From CAWCUZ01 sp963798795 (lineage in GTDB: Bacteria > Acidobacteriota > Vicinamibacteria > Vicinamibacterales > SCN-69-37), in contig CAWCUZ010000001.1 in the NCBI GenBank assembly GCA_963798795.1, positions 434,001 through 498,000 of the forward strand: DNA of 64,000 nt, in the 5' to 3' direction. A model generated the notes under the pieces. It was not told the origin of the DNA. It did no database searches and worked only from the letters and a program-made list of their open reading frames with translations. This document shows positions 18,712-27,508 of the stretch, in pieces; the stretch's first letter is position 1, and every line of letters begins with the position of its first letter. The position numbers were made by a program, and so were the translations under genes.

Positions 18712-20576
18712 CCTTGCCTCGACGCCGGCGCGTCGCCCGTGCGGGCGCCGCCGGCCTGCTGGCGCTGGCGCTGACCGGTTGTGCGACCGGCGGGCTCAAG
18801 AAGGCGCGCGCGGCCGACATGCTGCGCGACTACGACGTGGCCGTAGCCGAGTACCTCCAGGTGCTGCGCGAGCATCCCGACAATCGCGAGGCGCAGCTCG
18901 GCCTCGAGCGGGCCAAGCTCCGCGCGTCGGACGCGCATTTTCTGCGGGGCCGACAGCTCTACGGGCAGGGGCGCGACGACGACGCCGTGGTGGAGCTGCA
19001 GCTGGCAGCGGAACTGAACCCGACCAATCCCGACGTCGCCCGCGACCTGCGCGCCGTCCGGCTCGCCGTGCGCAACCAGCTCGCCGCGCCTGAAGAAGGC
19101 CCGACGGCGCTGGAATCGCTGCTGGCCCGGTCGCGCGATCTGCCCGCCGCCGGCCAGGAACTGCCGGACGTGCGGCTGCCCGAATCCATTCAGACCGGCA
19201 GCCAGTCGACGAGCCGCGACGTGTACCTGATGGTCGCGCGGCTCGCCAATCTGAGCGTGACGTTCGACTCCGCGTTTCGCGACACGCCGGCGCCGACCAG
19301 CCTGCTGCGCAACATGACCGTGCGCGCCGCGCTCGACGCGGTGGCCGCCGGCACCAACACCTTCTATCGCATCACCGCGCCGAACACCATCATCGTCGTC
19401 AACAACACGCCGGCCAAGCAGCGGGAGTACACCGAAGAGGCCGCCCGCACGTTCATCGTCCAGAACGCGGACCTGAAGGAAGCGATGGATGCGCTGCGGG
19501 TCGTGAGCGACATCCGCAGCATCTCGCCGATCAACGGCATCAACGCGATTGTCGTGCGCGATACGCCGGAGCGGGTGCAGGCCGCGGCCAGGTTCCTGAG
19601 CACGTTCGACAAGGCCCGGCCGGAGCTTGTCGTCGACGTGGAAGTGCTCGAAGTGAACCGGACGCGCATGCAGGAGTACGGCCTACAGCCGGCCTCGCCC
19701 GGCTCCCCCGGCATCGACGGCAGCGCCGACGTGAACCGCGAGGGGCTGACCCTGCAGAGCCTGCGCAACCTCACGCAGGCCGATGTGTTCGTCTCGAACA
19801 TCCCAGCGCTCTACTACCGGCTGCTCAAGACCGACTCGCAGACGCGGACGCTGGCGAACCCGCACCTGCGGATGAGCGACGGCACGGCCGCGGTGGCCAA
19901 TTTCGGCGAGGACGTACCCGTGCCGCGCACGACCTTTGCGCCCATCGCGCAGGGCGGGCTCGACCAGCAGCCGACCACGTCGTTCGACTACCGCAAGATC
20001 GGCGTGAACATCTCGATCACGCCGCGCACCCATCCCAACGACGAGGTCACGCTGGCGCTGAACATCGAGCTGAGCAGCCTGGCCGGGACGGGCTACGCGG
20101 GCCTGCCGGCGTTCGGCACCCGCAACGTGACGACGACGATCCGGCTCAAGGACGGGGAAACGAACATCCTCGCAGGCCTGATTCGCGACGACGAACGGGT
20201 CGAGAAGCAGAGCCTGCCCGGGCTGGGCGACATCCCCGTGCTCGGGTCGCTCTTCGCCAAGAACCACAAGGACGGCCAGCAGACCGACGTCGTCATCATG
20301 CTGACGCCGCACATCATCCGCGTGCTGAACCTGACCGAAGCGGACCTGCGGCCGTTGCGGCTGTCGAACGGGGCTGCGGGGGCCGCCCTCCTCGAGGGGC
20401 CGGGCGTGCCGGGGCAGCCGATCATTCGCGATCCGGGCGACGCACGCTCGGCGGCCGATCCGGTCGCCGGCGCCGATGCTGGCGGCACGAGTGCCGGCAG
20501 CGGCCTGCGTCTGGCCCCCTTGCCCCTGCGGCCGGTTCCCGCCCCGCCCCCGCTGCGGATCATCAAGACCCGGTAG
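18708..20576 (+). CDS. Lipoprotein secretin with N-terminal TPR (GspD/PilQ-like)
   Basis: This 622-residue protein begins with a lipoprotein signal whose lipobox is LALTGCATGG. TPR-like repeats follow (VAVAEYLQVLREHPDNREAQ, YGQGRDDDAVVELQLAAELN). Next are an STN domain near DVYLMVARLANLSVTFDSAF, a secretin N-domain (RTFIVQNADLKEAMDALRVV) and the secretin core with IGVNISITPRTHPNDEVTL, LAGLIRDDERVEKQSLPGLG and DIPVLGSLFAKNHKDGQQTD. The Pro/Ala-rich tail is unusual. It could serve a type II-like secretion channel. The lipid anchor may replace a separate pilotin. Confidence 0.85.
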   Translation: MTLPRRRRVARAGAAGLLALALTGCATGGLKKARAADMLRDYDVAVAEYLQVLREHPDNREAQLGLERAKLRASDAHFLRGRQLYGQGRDDDAVVELQLAAELNPTNPDVARDLRAVRLAVRNQLAAPEEGPTALESLLARSRDLPAAGQELPDVRLPESIQTGSQSTSRDVYLMVARLANLSVTFDSAFRDTPAPTSLLRNMTVRAALDAVAAGTNTFYRITAPNTIIVVNNTPAKQREYTEEAARTFIVQNADLKEAMDALRVVSDIRSISPINGINAIVVRDTPERVQAAARFLSTFDKARPELVVDVEVLEVNRTRMQEYGLQPASPGSPGIDGSADVNREGLTLQSLRNLTQADVFVSNIPALYYRLLKTDSQTRTLANPHLRMSDGTAAVANFGEDVPVPRTTFAPIAQGGLDQQPTTSFDYRKIGVNISITPRTHPNDEVTLALNIELSSLAGTGYAGLPAFGTRNVTTTIRLKDGETNILAGLIRDDERVEKQSLPGLGDIPVLGSLFAKNHKDGQQTDVVIMLTPHIIRVLNLTEADLRPLRLSNGAAGAALLEGPGVPGQPIIRDPGDARSAADPVAGADAGGTSAGSGLRLAPLPLRPVPAPPPLRIIKTR

Positions 20577-20636
20577 CTTCGTGCATAATGTCCCGCGGCG
20601 CGGCGGTCGCCGGGCCGGGAGATTCACTCGCCGATC

Positions 20637-21854
20637 ATGTCGCTCTGGATGATTGTCCGTATCGCGCTCACGGCGCTGGGCCGCAACAAGCTCCGCACGT
20701 CGCTCACGATGCTCGGGATGATCATCGGCGTCGGCGCGGTCATCACGATGGTCGCCCTCGGCAGCGGCGCCAAGGCCGCCATCGAGGATCAGATCCGCGG
20801 CGCCGGCACGAACATGATCACGATCTTCCCGGGATCCGCCAATGCCGGCGGGGTCAAGCAGGGTGCCGGCACGTCGAGCCGGCTCGTGCCCGCCGACGCC
20901 GACGCGCTCCGGCTGCTGCCCGAGGCGACCTTCGTGTCCGAAGGCCTGCAGACGCGCCAGCAGGTGATCTACGAAGCGCAGAACTGGCAGACGCCGATCG
21001 TCGGCGTCAACACGGACTACCAGAACATCAAGTCGTGGCCGATGAAGTACGGGGCGTTCTTCAGCGACCAGGACGTACGCACGGCGGCCAAGGTCTGCAC
21101 GCTCGGCGTCAACGTGGCCGAGAACCTGTTCGGCGAGGACGTCGATCCGACCGGCGTCCAGATCCGGGTCCGCAACCAGATCTTCCGTGTGCTCGGCGTG
21201 ATGGCGCCCAAAGGCGCGTCCTCGAGCGGCCAGAACCAGGACGACCAGGTGTTCGCGCCCTTCACGACGGTGATGAAGAAGCTCCAGGGCACCGAGTTCC
21301 TCAACTACCTGCTGGTGGGCGCCGCCTCCACGGACCAGATTCCGCAGACCGCCGCGGCCGTGACCGCCGAGCTGCGCGTTCGCCACAAGATCGCGGAGGG
21401 CGACGACGACGACTTCCGCGTGCAGACGCAGGACGACCTGATCGCCATGCGCACCGAACAGACGCGCACGCTCACGTCGCTCCTGGCCGGCATCGCCGCC
21501 GTGTCGCTGATGGTCGGCGGCATCGGCATCATGAACATCATGCTGGTGTCGGTCACCGAGCGGACCCGGGAGATCGGATTGCGCCTGGCGATCGGCGCGC
21601 GCAGCCGCGACGTGCTCGCGCAATTCCTGGTCGAAGCCGTCGTGATCAGCCTCGTGGGCGGCTCGATCGGCATCGCCCTCGGGTCCGGGGCCTCCGAGTT
21701 CGTGCGGTGGTATCGCGACTGGCCGGCGCTGGTCCCGCCCGATTCGGTCGTCACGGCGTTCGGGTTTGCCGGCGCCGTGGGCGTGTTCTTCGGCTTCTAT
21801 CCGGCCCGCAAGGCCGCGGCGCTCGATCCCATCGAGGCGCTCCGCTTCGAATAG
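20637..21854 (+). CDS. MacB-type ABC transporter permease
   Basis: The 405-residue protein has the MacB/FtsX plan: first membrane helix near LTMLGMIIGVGAVITMVALG, a large periplasmic domain, then three C-terminal helices with LTSLLAGIAAVSLMVGGIGI, MNIMLVSVTERTREIGLRLA and IGARSRDVLAQFLVEAVVIS. It ends ARKAAALDPIEALRFE, as in MacB. No ATPase or membrane-fusion partner is adjacent. The spacing of 60 bases after the secretin gene allows co-transcription. Confidence 0.88.
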   Translation: MSLWMIVRIALTALGRNKLRTSLTMLGMIIGVGAVITMVALGSGAKAAIEDQIRGAGTNMITIFPGSANAGGVKQGAGTSSRLVPADADALRLLPEATFVSEGLQTRQQVIYEAQNWQTPIVGVNTDYQNIKSWPMKYGAFFSDQDVRTAAKVCTLGVNVAENLFGEDVDPTGVQIRVRNQIFRVLGVMAPKGASSSGQNQDDQVFAPFTTVMKKLQGTEFLNYLLVGAASTDQIPQTAAAVTAELRVRHKIAEGDDDDFRVQTQDDLIAMRTEQTRTLTSLLAGIAAVSLMVGGIGIMNIMLVSVTERTREIGLRLAIGARSRDVLAQFLVEAVVISLVGGSIGIALGSGASEFVRWYRDWPALVPPDSVVTAFGFAGAVGVFFGFYPARKAAALDPIEALRFE

Positions 21855-21857
21855 GCC

Positions 21858-23118
21858 TCAGCCGACGCGTGCCACGTCGGCGCCGAGCCCCTGCAGCCGG
21901 TCGACCAGCCCGGCGTAGCCCCGCTCGACCGTCTCGATCTGCAACACGGTGCTCTCGCCCTCGGCCGCCAGCGCCGCCGCGATCAGCGCCATGCCCGACC
22001 GGATGTCGCGGCTGTCGAGCGCGCGCGCCGCGCAGCCGCGTCCGGCCCGTCACGATGATCCGGTGCGGGTCGCAGAGGAACAGGTCGGCGCGCATGGCGC
22101 TCAACTGCTCGAGGGCGAACAGCCGGAGCTCGTACATCCAGTCGTGAACGAGCGTGCGTCCCTCCGCCTGCGTCGCCAGCACGGTCACCAGGCTGACAAT
22201 GTCGCTCGGAAAGCCGGGCCACAGGCCGGTGGTGATGCGCCGGGTGGCGCGCAGACGCGACGGCCGAACGGCGAACCGTCCGTCCTCCAGATCGAATTCG
22301 AGTCCCATCTCGGCCAGTACGGCCGTCGTGGGCTCGAGGTCGGCTGCCCGCGCGCCGGTCACCTCCACCGATCCGTTCGTGACGGCGCCGACCACCCCCC
22401 AGCTCGCCGCCTCGATGTAGTCGCCGCGCAGCGTGTGCGCGGCGCCGCGCAGCCGCGCCGGCGGCTCGATCCGGATCGTCGGACTGCCGATGCCGTCGAC
22501 ACGCGCGCCCATGGCCGCCAGGAACGTGCACAACTCCGCCACGTGGGGCTCGCAGGCGGCGTTCCGGATCTCGGTGATGCCTCGGGCGGTTGCCGCGGCG
22601 AGCAGCGCCGTCTCCGTGCCGGTGACCGAGGCTTCGGTCAGGTACACCGAGGCGCCGGTGAGGCCCTGCGGCGCCTCGAGCAGATGCCCGGCGGCGCCCT
22701 CCGTCACGCGCGCGCCCATGGCCGAGAGGGCGCCCAGGTGAGTGACGATTGTGCGCCGCGCCGGAAAGTCCCCGCCCGGCGGCGCGAGCTGCGCCCGCCC
22801 GGTCCGGCCCAGCAGCGACCCGAGCAGCAGCACCGAACCGCGCAGCTTTCCGACCAGCGCCGGGTCCGGTTCGGACGTCCGGACGTCGCGGCACGTCACG
22901 CGCAGCACCGTGCTGCCCTCGCCGTCCACCTCGGCGCCGAGCGATCGCAGCAGCGCCGCCATGGTCGCCACATCGCGAATCCTCGGCACGTTGCGCAGCT
23001 CGCAGGGCTCGTCGGTCAGCAGACACGCCGCCAGCAGCGGGAGCGCCGCGTTCTTGTTGCCCTCGACCGCGACGCGGCCCGCCAGCGTCCGGCCGCCACG
23101 AATGACGAGGTCCGCCAT
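21858..23118 (-). CDS. murA: UDP-N-acetylglucosamine 1-carboxyvinyltransferase (Asp-type)
   Basis: MurA commits UDP-GlcNAc to peptidoglycan by adding enolpyruvate. VEGNKNAALPLLAACLLTDE holds the conserved Lys-Asn. The active-site loop reads QLAPPGGDFPARR, with Asp where E. coli has Cys115. GFPSDIVSLVTVLATQAEGR contains the FPSD catalytic Asp. One break near 22030 is explained by a CGC/CGG arginine codon, after which DIRSGMALIAAALAAEGEST is read. The length modulo 3 fits one inserted base. Last gene of the recycling operon. Asp at this site is known to make MurA insensitive to fosfomycin in mycobacteria. Confidence 0.93.
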
Positions 23119-23119
23119 T

Positions 23120-24058
23120 TCAGAACTCCCCGAGGACGACGATCTCGCGGCGCAGGTCGACGCCGAACTGCGCCCGCACCGCGGCCCGCGCCGCTTCCGC
23201 GAGCGCGTAGACGTCGGCGGCCGTCGCGTCGCCCCGATTGACGACGAAGTTGGCGTGGACCGTCGAGACGCTCGCGCCGCCGATCGCGCGTCCCTTGAAC
23301 CCCGCGCGGTCCACCAGCGCGCCCGCCGAGGCGGGAATCCCTTCGGGGAGCATATCGCGGCCCGGATCGGGATTCTGAAAGATGCACCCGGCGCTCGGCA
23401 CGTCGAGCGGCTGCGTGCGCTTGCGATGCGCGAGCGAGGCGCGGGCGGTGGCTCTCAGCACGTCGGGCTCCCCTGCCGTGACGGCCACGTCGGCCGAGAC
23501 GGCGACCTCGCCCGTGTCGCGCAGGCGGCTGGTGTCATACGCAAACTGCATCGCGTCATGCGGAATCACGGCGACCGATCCATCGGATGCCACTACTTCT
23601 ACCGACACCACGAGGTCGCCGATGTTCCGGCCGCCGAAGTGCGCGTTGCCGAAGATCGCGCCGCCCACCGTTCCGGGCGTGCCGGCCCACGCCTCCAGGC
23701 CGGCCAGCCCACGCCCGACCGTCCACCGGACCAGGCCGTTCATCGTGACGCCTGCTTCGGCGCGGACGACACCGGGCGCCGGCTGGGCGACGCCCGTCAG
23801 GCGCGGCCGGATGACCACGCCCCGCACGCCGCGATCGGAGACGAGCACGTTGGACCCGCCGCCCAGAATGGTGACCGGGACCCCCGCGGCCCGTGCCGCC
23901 GCCAGCACACCCAGCAGCTCGTCGCGCGACCGGACTTCAACCAGCCAGTCGGCCGGGCCGCCCACCTTGAACGTCGTGAACGGCGCCAGCACCGCGTCGG
24001 CGGCGATGCGGCCGGGCGGCACGATCGTGCGCACGCGGGCCTCGAACGGCTGCCTCAT
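23120..24058 (-). CDS. murB: UDP-N-acetylenolpyruvoylglucosamine reductase
   Basis: MurB reduces the MurA product to UDP-MurNAc with NADPH and FAD. The 312-residue protein has the FAD sites TTFKVGGPADWLVEV, VTILGGGSNVLVSDRGVRGV and AGTPGTVGGAIFGNAHFGG. The proton-donor loop reads VPSAGCIFQNPDPG, with Cys where E. coli has the catalytic Ser229. The compact length lacks the E. coli type I C-terminal extension. Its ATG overlaps the mpl stop. The frame is intact. Confidence 0.92.
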   Translation of the reverse strand: MRQPFEARVRTIVPPGRIAADAVLAPFTTFKVGGPADWLVEVRSRDELLGVLAAARAAGVPVTILGGGSNVLVSDRGVRGVVIRPRLTGVAQPAPGVVRAEAGVTMNGLVRWTVGRGLAGLEAWAGTPGTVGGAIFGNAHFGGRNIGDLVVSVEVVASDGSVAVIPHDAMQFAYDTSRLRDTGEVAVSADVAVTAGEPDVLRATARASLAHRKRTQPLDVPSAGCIFQNPDPGRDMLPEGIPASAGALVDRAGFKGRAIGGASVSTVHANFVVNRGDATAADVYALAEAARAAVRAQFGVDLRREIVVLGEF

Positions 24059-25457
24059 GTGCGCAGCGCCGCCAGCAGCTTCTCGTGGATCCCGTCGAAC
24101 CCGCCGTTCGACATGATCACCACGACGTCGCCCTCACGCGCCTCCGCTTCGATCAGCCTGACGATGTCGTCGGCGCGCCCGCCCACCCGGGCGTGCCGGC
24201 CGGCGCGGACCACGTCGGCCACGACCTGCTCAACCGACAGCCGCTCATCGTCGGGCAGCGTCGTGCGAAAGACGTCGGCCAAGACAATCTCGTCGGCGCC
24301 CGACTCGACGAAGGCACGAACGAAATCCTCCTGGAAGACACGGCGGCACGCGGTCGCCGAGCGGGGTTCGAACACCGCCCACAGCCGGCGGTCCGGATAC
24401 CGCGCCCGCACACCCCGGAGCGTTTCGAGAATCGCCGTCGGATGGTGCGCAAAGTCGTCGTACACCGCGACGCCGCGGGCCTCGCCACGCAGTTCCAGCC
24501 GCCGGCGCACGCCCCGGAACTCGAGCAGCGCGCGCGTCATCACCGGCACCTCCAGCCCCGCCGCGTCACCGACTGCCAGCGCGGCCAGCGTGTTGCGGAC
24601 GTTGTGCTCACCCGACAGCGGCACCCGGACGTGGCCCAGCGGCTCGCCGGCGCGCGAGAGCTCGAACCGGGTGACGCCCTCGCCGCATCTCGATGTGGGC
24701 CGCCCGCCAGCCCGCGTCGGCCGACAAGCCGAACGTCGCGACGCGGCACGGCGCCCGTCCGGCCAGCGCGGCCGCCTCGGGGCTGTCGGCGCCGACGAGG
24801 AGGAGCCCGCGCCGCGGCACCAGGTTGACGAATCGCCGGAACGCCGTGCGCAGCGACTCCAGATCGGGATAGATGTCCGCGTGGTCGTACTCGAGATTCC
24901 CGACCACCGCGATGTCCGGCAGGTACTTCAGGAACTTGGCTGTCTTGTCGAAGAAGGCGCTGTCGTATTCGTCGCCTTCGATGACGAAGTCGCGGCCGCT
25001 CCCCAGCCGATAGCTGCCGTCGAAGTTCACCGCGATGCCGCCGACGAGCACGCTCGGGTCGAGGCCGCCGGCCGTCAGCAGCCAGCCGGTCAGGGCCGTT
25101 GTCGTCGTCTTGCCGTGCGTGCCGGCGATGACGATCGCCCGGGCATTCCACAGGAATTCGTCGCGCATGGCCTCGGGCAGCGACAGATAGCGAATCTTGC
25201 GATCGAGGACTTCCTCGAGCTCCGGATTGCCGCGCGAGATGGCGTTGCCGACGATCACGACGATCCAGATCGCCCGTGATGTGCTCGGCGCGGTACCCGT
25301 CCAGAACCCGGATGCCCTCCCGCCGCAGGAAGTCGCTCATCGGGGGATAGGTGGCGTGATCGGAGCCCTGCACATCGTGTCCGCGCGCCTTGAACATGGC
25401 CGCGAGCGTGGCCATGGCGGTCCCGCAGATGCCGATGAAATGGACCCGCGGCGCCAT
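24055..25457 (-). CDS. mpl: UDP-MurNAc : L-Ala-gamma-D-Glu-meso-DAP ligase (murein tripeptide ligase)
   Basis: Mpl re-attaches recovered murein tripeptide to UDP-MurNAc. The Mpl-specific N-terminus FIGICGTAMATLAAMFKARG with SDHATYPPMSDFLRREGI (YPPMS) separates it from MurC. IVGNAISRGNPELEEVLD, the P-loop VIAGTHGKTTTTALTGWLL, FFDKTAKFLKYLPDIAVVGN with LEYDHADIYPDL, RRLELRGEARGVAVYDDFAH and VVVIMSNGGFDGIHEKLLAA follow E. coli Mpl closely. Two breaks, near 24685 (CGG/CGC) and 25270 (GTC/ATC), match the length modulo 3. It lies between ldcA and murB with overlapping stops. Confidence 0.9.
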
Positions 25458-26406
25458 CAGTCCTCGGCGGCCGACTCTTCGACGACCAGGCAGGGATTCC
25501 GGCCGGTCACCACCCGTGCCCGCACGCCGAACGGCAGCGCGATCTGCGGCGATGTCGTGTGGCCGGATGGAAACCCGGCAAGGACGGGACCCGGGAAATC
25601 GGCGAGCTGATCGGAGACCACCGACAGGGCGACGGGCCCGCCGCCCGGCTCATCGCAGCGCGGCAGCTGCCCCACCACCACGGCCGAGGCTCTGGCCAGC
25701 AGCCCGGCGAAGCGCAACTGGGTCAGCATCCGTCGCAGGCGGTACGGGCGCTCGCCGACCTCATCGAGAAACAGCACGGCGCCCGGAGGCGGGTTGAACG
25801 CGTACGGCGTGCCCAGCGATCCGAGCAACTGGGTCATCGTGCCGCCGAAGAGCGGCCCGGCGGCTTCGCCCGGCCGGACGACCTGCAGGCCGGCCGGCCT
25901 CAGCGGTCCCATGGGCGGGCGGTCCAGGCTGGCGAGGAAGGCGGCGGCATCGTACGCGCCGGGGCCCGCGCGCCAGCCGGCCGTCGATCATCGGGCCGTG
26001 AATCGAGACGAGCCCAGCCTGGCAGTTGAGAAACACGTGCAGCGAGGTGATGTCGCTGTAGCCGACGAGGGCCGTCCGCGCCTGGCGCAGCGGCGCGGCC
26101 TCGAGCCGCGGCAGCAACTCGACGCTGCCGTACCCGCCGCGCACCGCCAGCGCCGCGTCGACGTCCGGGCGTGCCATGGCGCGTACGAACTCGCGAACAC
26201 GGGACTCGACCGGTCCCGGCGACAAACCCCTCGCGCTCGAACACGCGGTCGTCGAACACGGCTTCGAGCCCCAGCCGGCGAAGCTCCGCGACGCCCGCCT
26301 CGAACTGCGCGCGCTCGAACGGACTGGCGGGCGCGACGAGCGCGATGCGTCCGGTCCGCCCGATCGGCCGGACCTTGGTCAGACCAGCCCCGGTTCGTGG
26401 CGTCAC
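25457..26406 (-). CDS. ldcA: L,D-carboxypeptidase (peptidase family S66)
   Basis: LdcA trims the terminal D-Ala from recycled murein tetrapeptide, giving the tripeptide that Mpl uses. The GTG at 26406 overlaps the nagZ stop. Blocks are GRIALVAPASPFERAQFEAG, ALAVRGGYGSVELLPRLEAA, ALVGYSDITSLHVFLN with the nucleophile Ser, GPLFGGTMTQLLGSLGTPYA, and near the end GFPSGHTTSPQIALPFGVRA with the catalytic His. Two breaks (near 26220 and 25960) agree with the length modulo 3. No signal peptide, consistent with cytoplasmic recycling. Confidence 0.88.
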
Positions 26407-27485
26407 CGCCACGCCGCCATCTCGCCGGCAACCGCTGGTGCGCGTCGCAACCGACCACCTCGAGGGGCACGGGCGCCTGCGCGGACGGCGCCAGCCAGCG
26501 CTCCTTGGCCCGCCGCTGGCGGGCGAACGCGTCATCGATGCGGGTCTGTGGCAGGCGACCCGACTCGGCGGCGCGAATCAGGGCTTCGAGCGCCGCCACC
26601 TGCTCGTCCGGCCGCGGGTTGCAGAGCAGCACGAGATCGCAGCCGGCCTCGACGGCTTCGACGCTCGCCGCCGGCGCATCCATCGTCTCGCTGATGGCCT
26701 TCATGCCGAGGTCGTCGCTGATGACCATGCCGCCGAAGCGCATGTCCCGCTTGAGCAGGACGTCGACCGTGGCCTGCGACAGCGAGGCCGGCCGATGCGG
26801 GTCGAGGGCCGGCACCATCACGTGCGCGGTCATGATCGTCGCGACGCCTTCCGCGATGGCGGCGCGGAACGGCACCAGCTCGATCGCCTCGAGCCGCGGC
26901 CGTTCGTGCTCGACGACCGGCAGCGCGTCGTGCGAATCGACGTGCGTATCGCCGTGTCCGGGAAAGTGTTTGCCGCACGCCGCGACGCCCGCGCCCTGCA
27001 GCCCGCGTACGATCGCGCGACCGAGACGCGCCACGGCGCCCGCGGCGGGGGCCAGCGCGCGATCGCCGATGACGGGGTTGGCCTCGTTCGTATGGACGTC
27101 GAGCACCGGCGCGTAGTCGAGGTTGATCCCGACGGCTCGCAGCTCCGCCGCGAGCGCCGCGGCGAACCGCTCGGCCAGCCGCTCGTCGTCCGCTACGGCC
27201 GAGCGTCTGCACGGGCGGCCATTCGGTGAACGGCTTCCGCAGACGCGCCACGCGGCCGCCCTCCTGGTCGACGCTGACCCACAGCGGCCAGGCGCGCGCC
27301 AGCTCGCGCACCTCGCGCGACAGCTCCGCCACCTGACGCGGTTCGACGACGTTGCGCGCGAAGTAGATGACGCCGCCAAGGTCGAAGTCCGCGGCCAGCC
27401 GGCGCAGCTCGGAGGGAACGCTCGGACCGCTGAACCCGACGATCGCCAGGCGGCCGACGTGGCGCCGAAGCTCCCGAAGCGACAT
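26403..27485 (-). CDS. nagZ: Beta-N-acetylglucosaminidase NagZ (GH3)
   Basis: NagZ removes GlcNAc from GlcNAc-anhydroMurNAc peptides in the cytoplasm. The start is MSLRELRRHVGRLAIVGFSG. LWVSVDQEGGRVARLRKPF is the family DQEGG block, ACGKHFPGHGDTHVDSHDAL is the NagZ-specific His/Asp acid-base loop, and RFGGMVISDDLGMKAISETM carries the nucleophile Asp. One break lies near 27205 and another near 26425 just before the stop; the C-terminus is therefore approximate. First gene of the recycling operon. The ATG lies ten bases from a perfect -10 hexamer. Confidence 0.9.
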
Positions 27486-27494
27486 CCGCCGGCC

Positions 27495-27502
27495 ATTATA
27501 AT
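27495..27502. promoter_or_regulatory. Palindromic ATTATAAT: shared -10 element for nagZ and the GHMP kinase
   Basis: The 8-base palindrome contains TATAAT on both strands (plus 27497-27502, minus 27500-27495) within the 23 bases that separate the two start codons. Predicted starts fall on the kinase GTG (27509) and about three bases before the nagZ ATG (27485). I see no good -35 on either side. Confidence 0.6.
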
Positions 27503-27508
27503 GCGCAG

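Noticed and set aside
24055..25457. murC (UDP-MurNAc-L-alanine ligase)
   Set aside because: The YPPMS motif, the GNAISRGNPE block and the DDFAHHPTAI/MSNGGFDGIH ends are those of Mpl, and ldcA and nagZ are adjacent.
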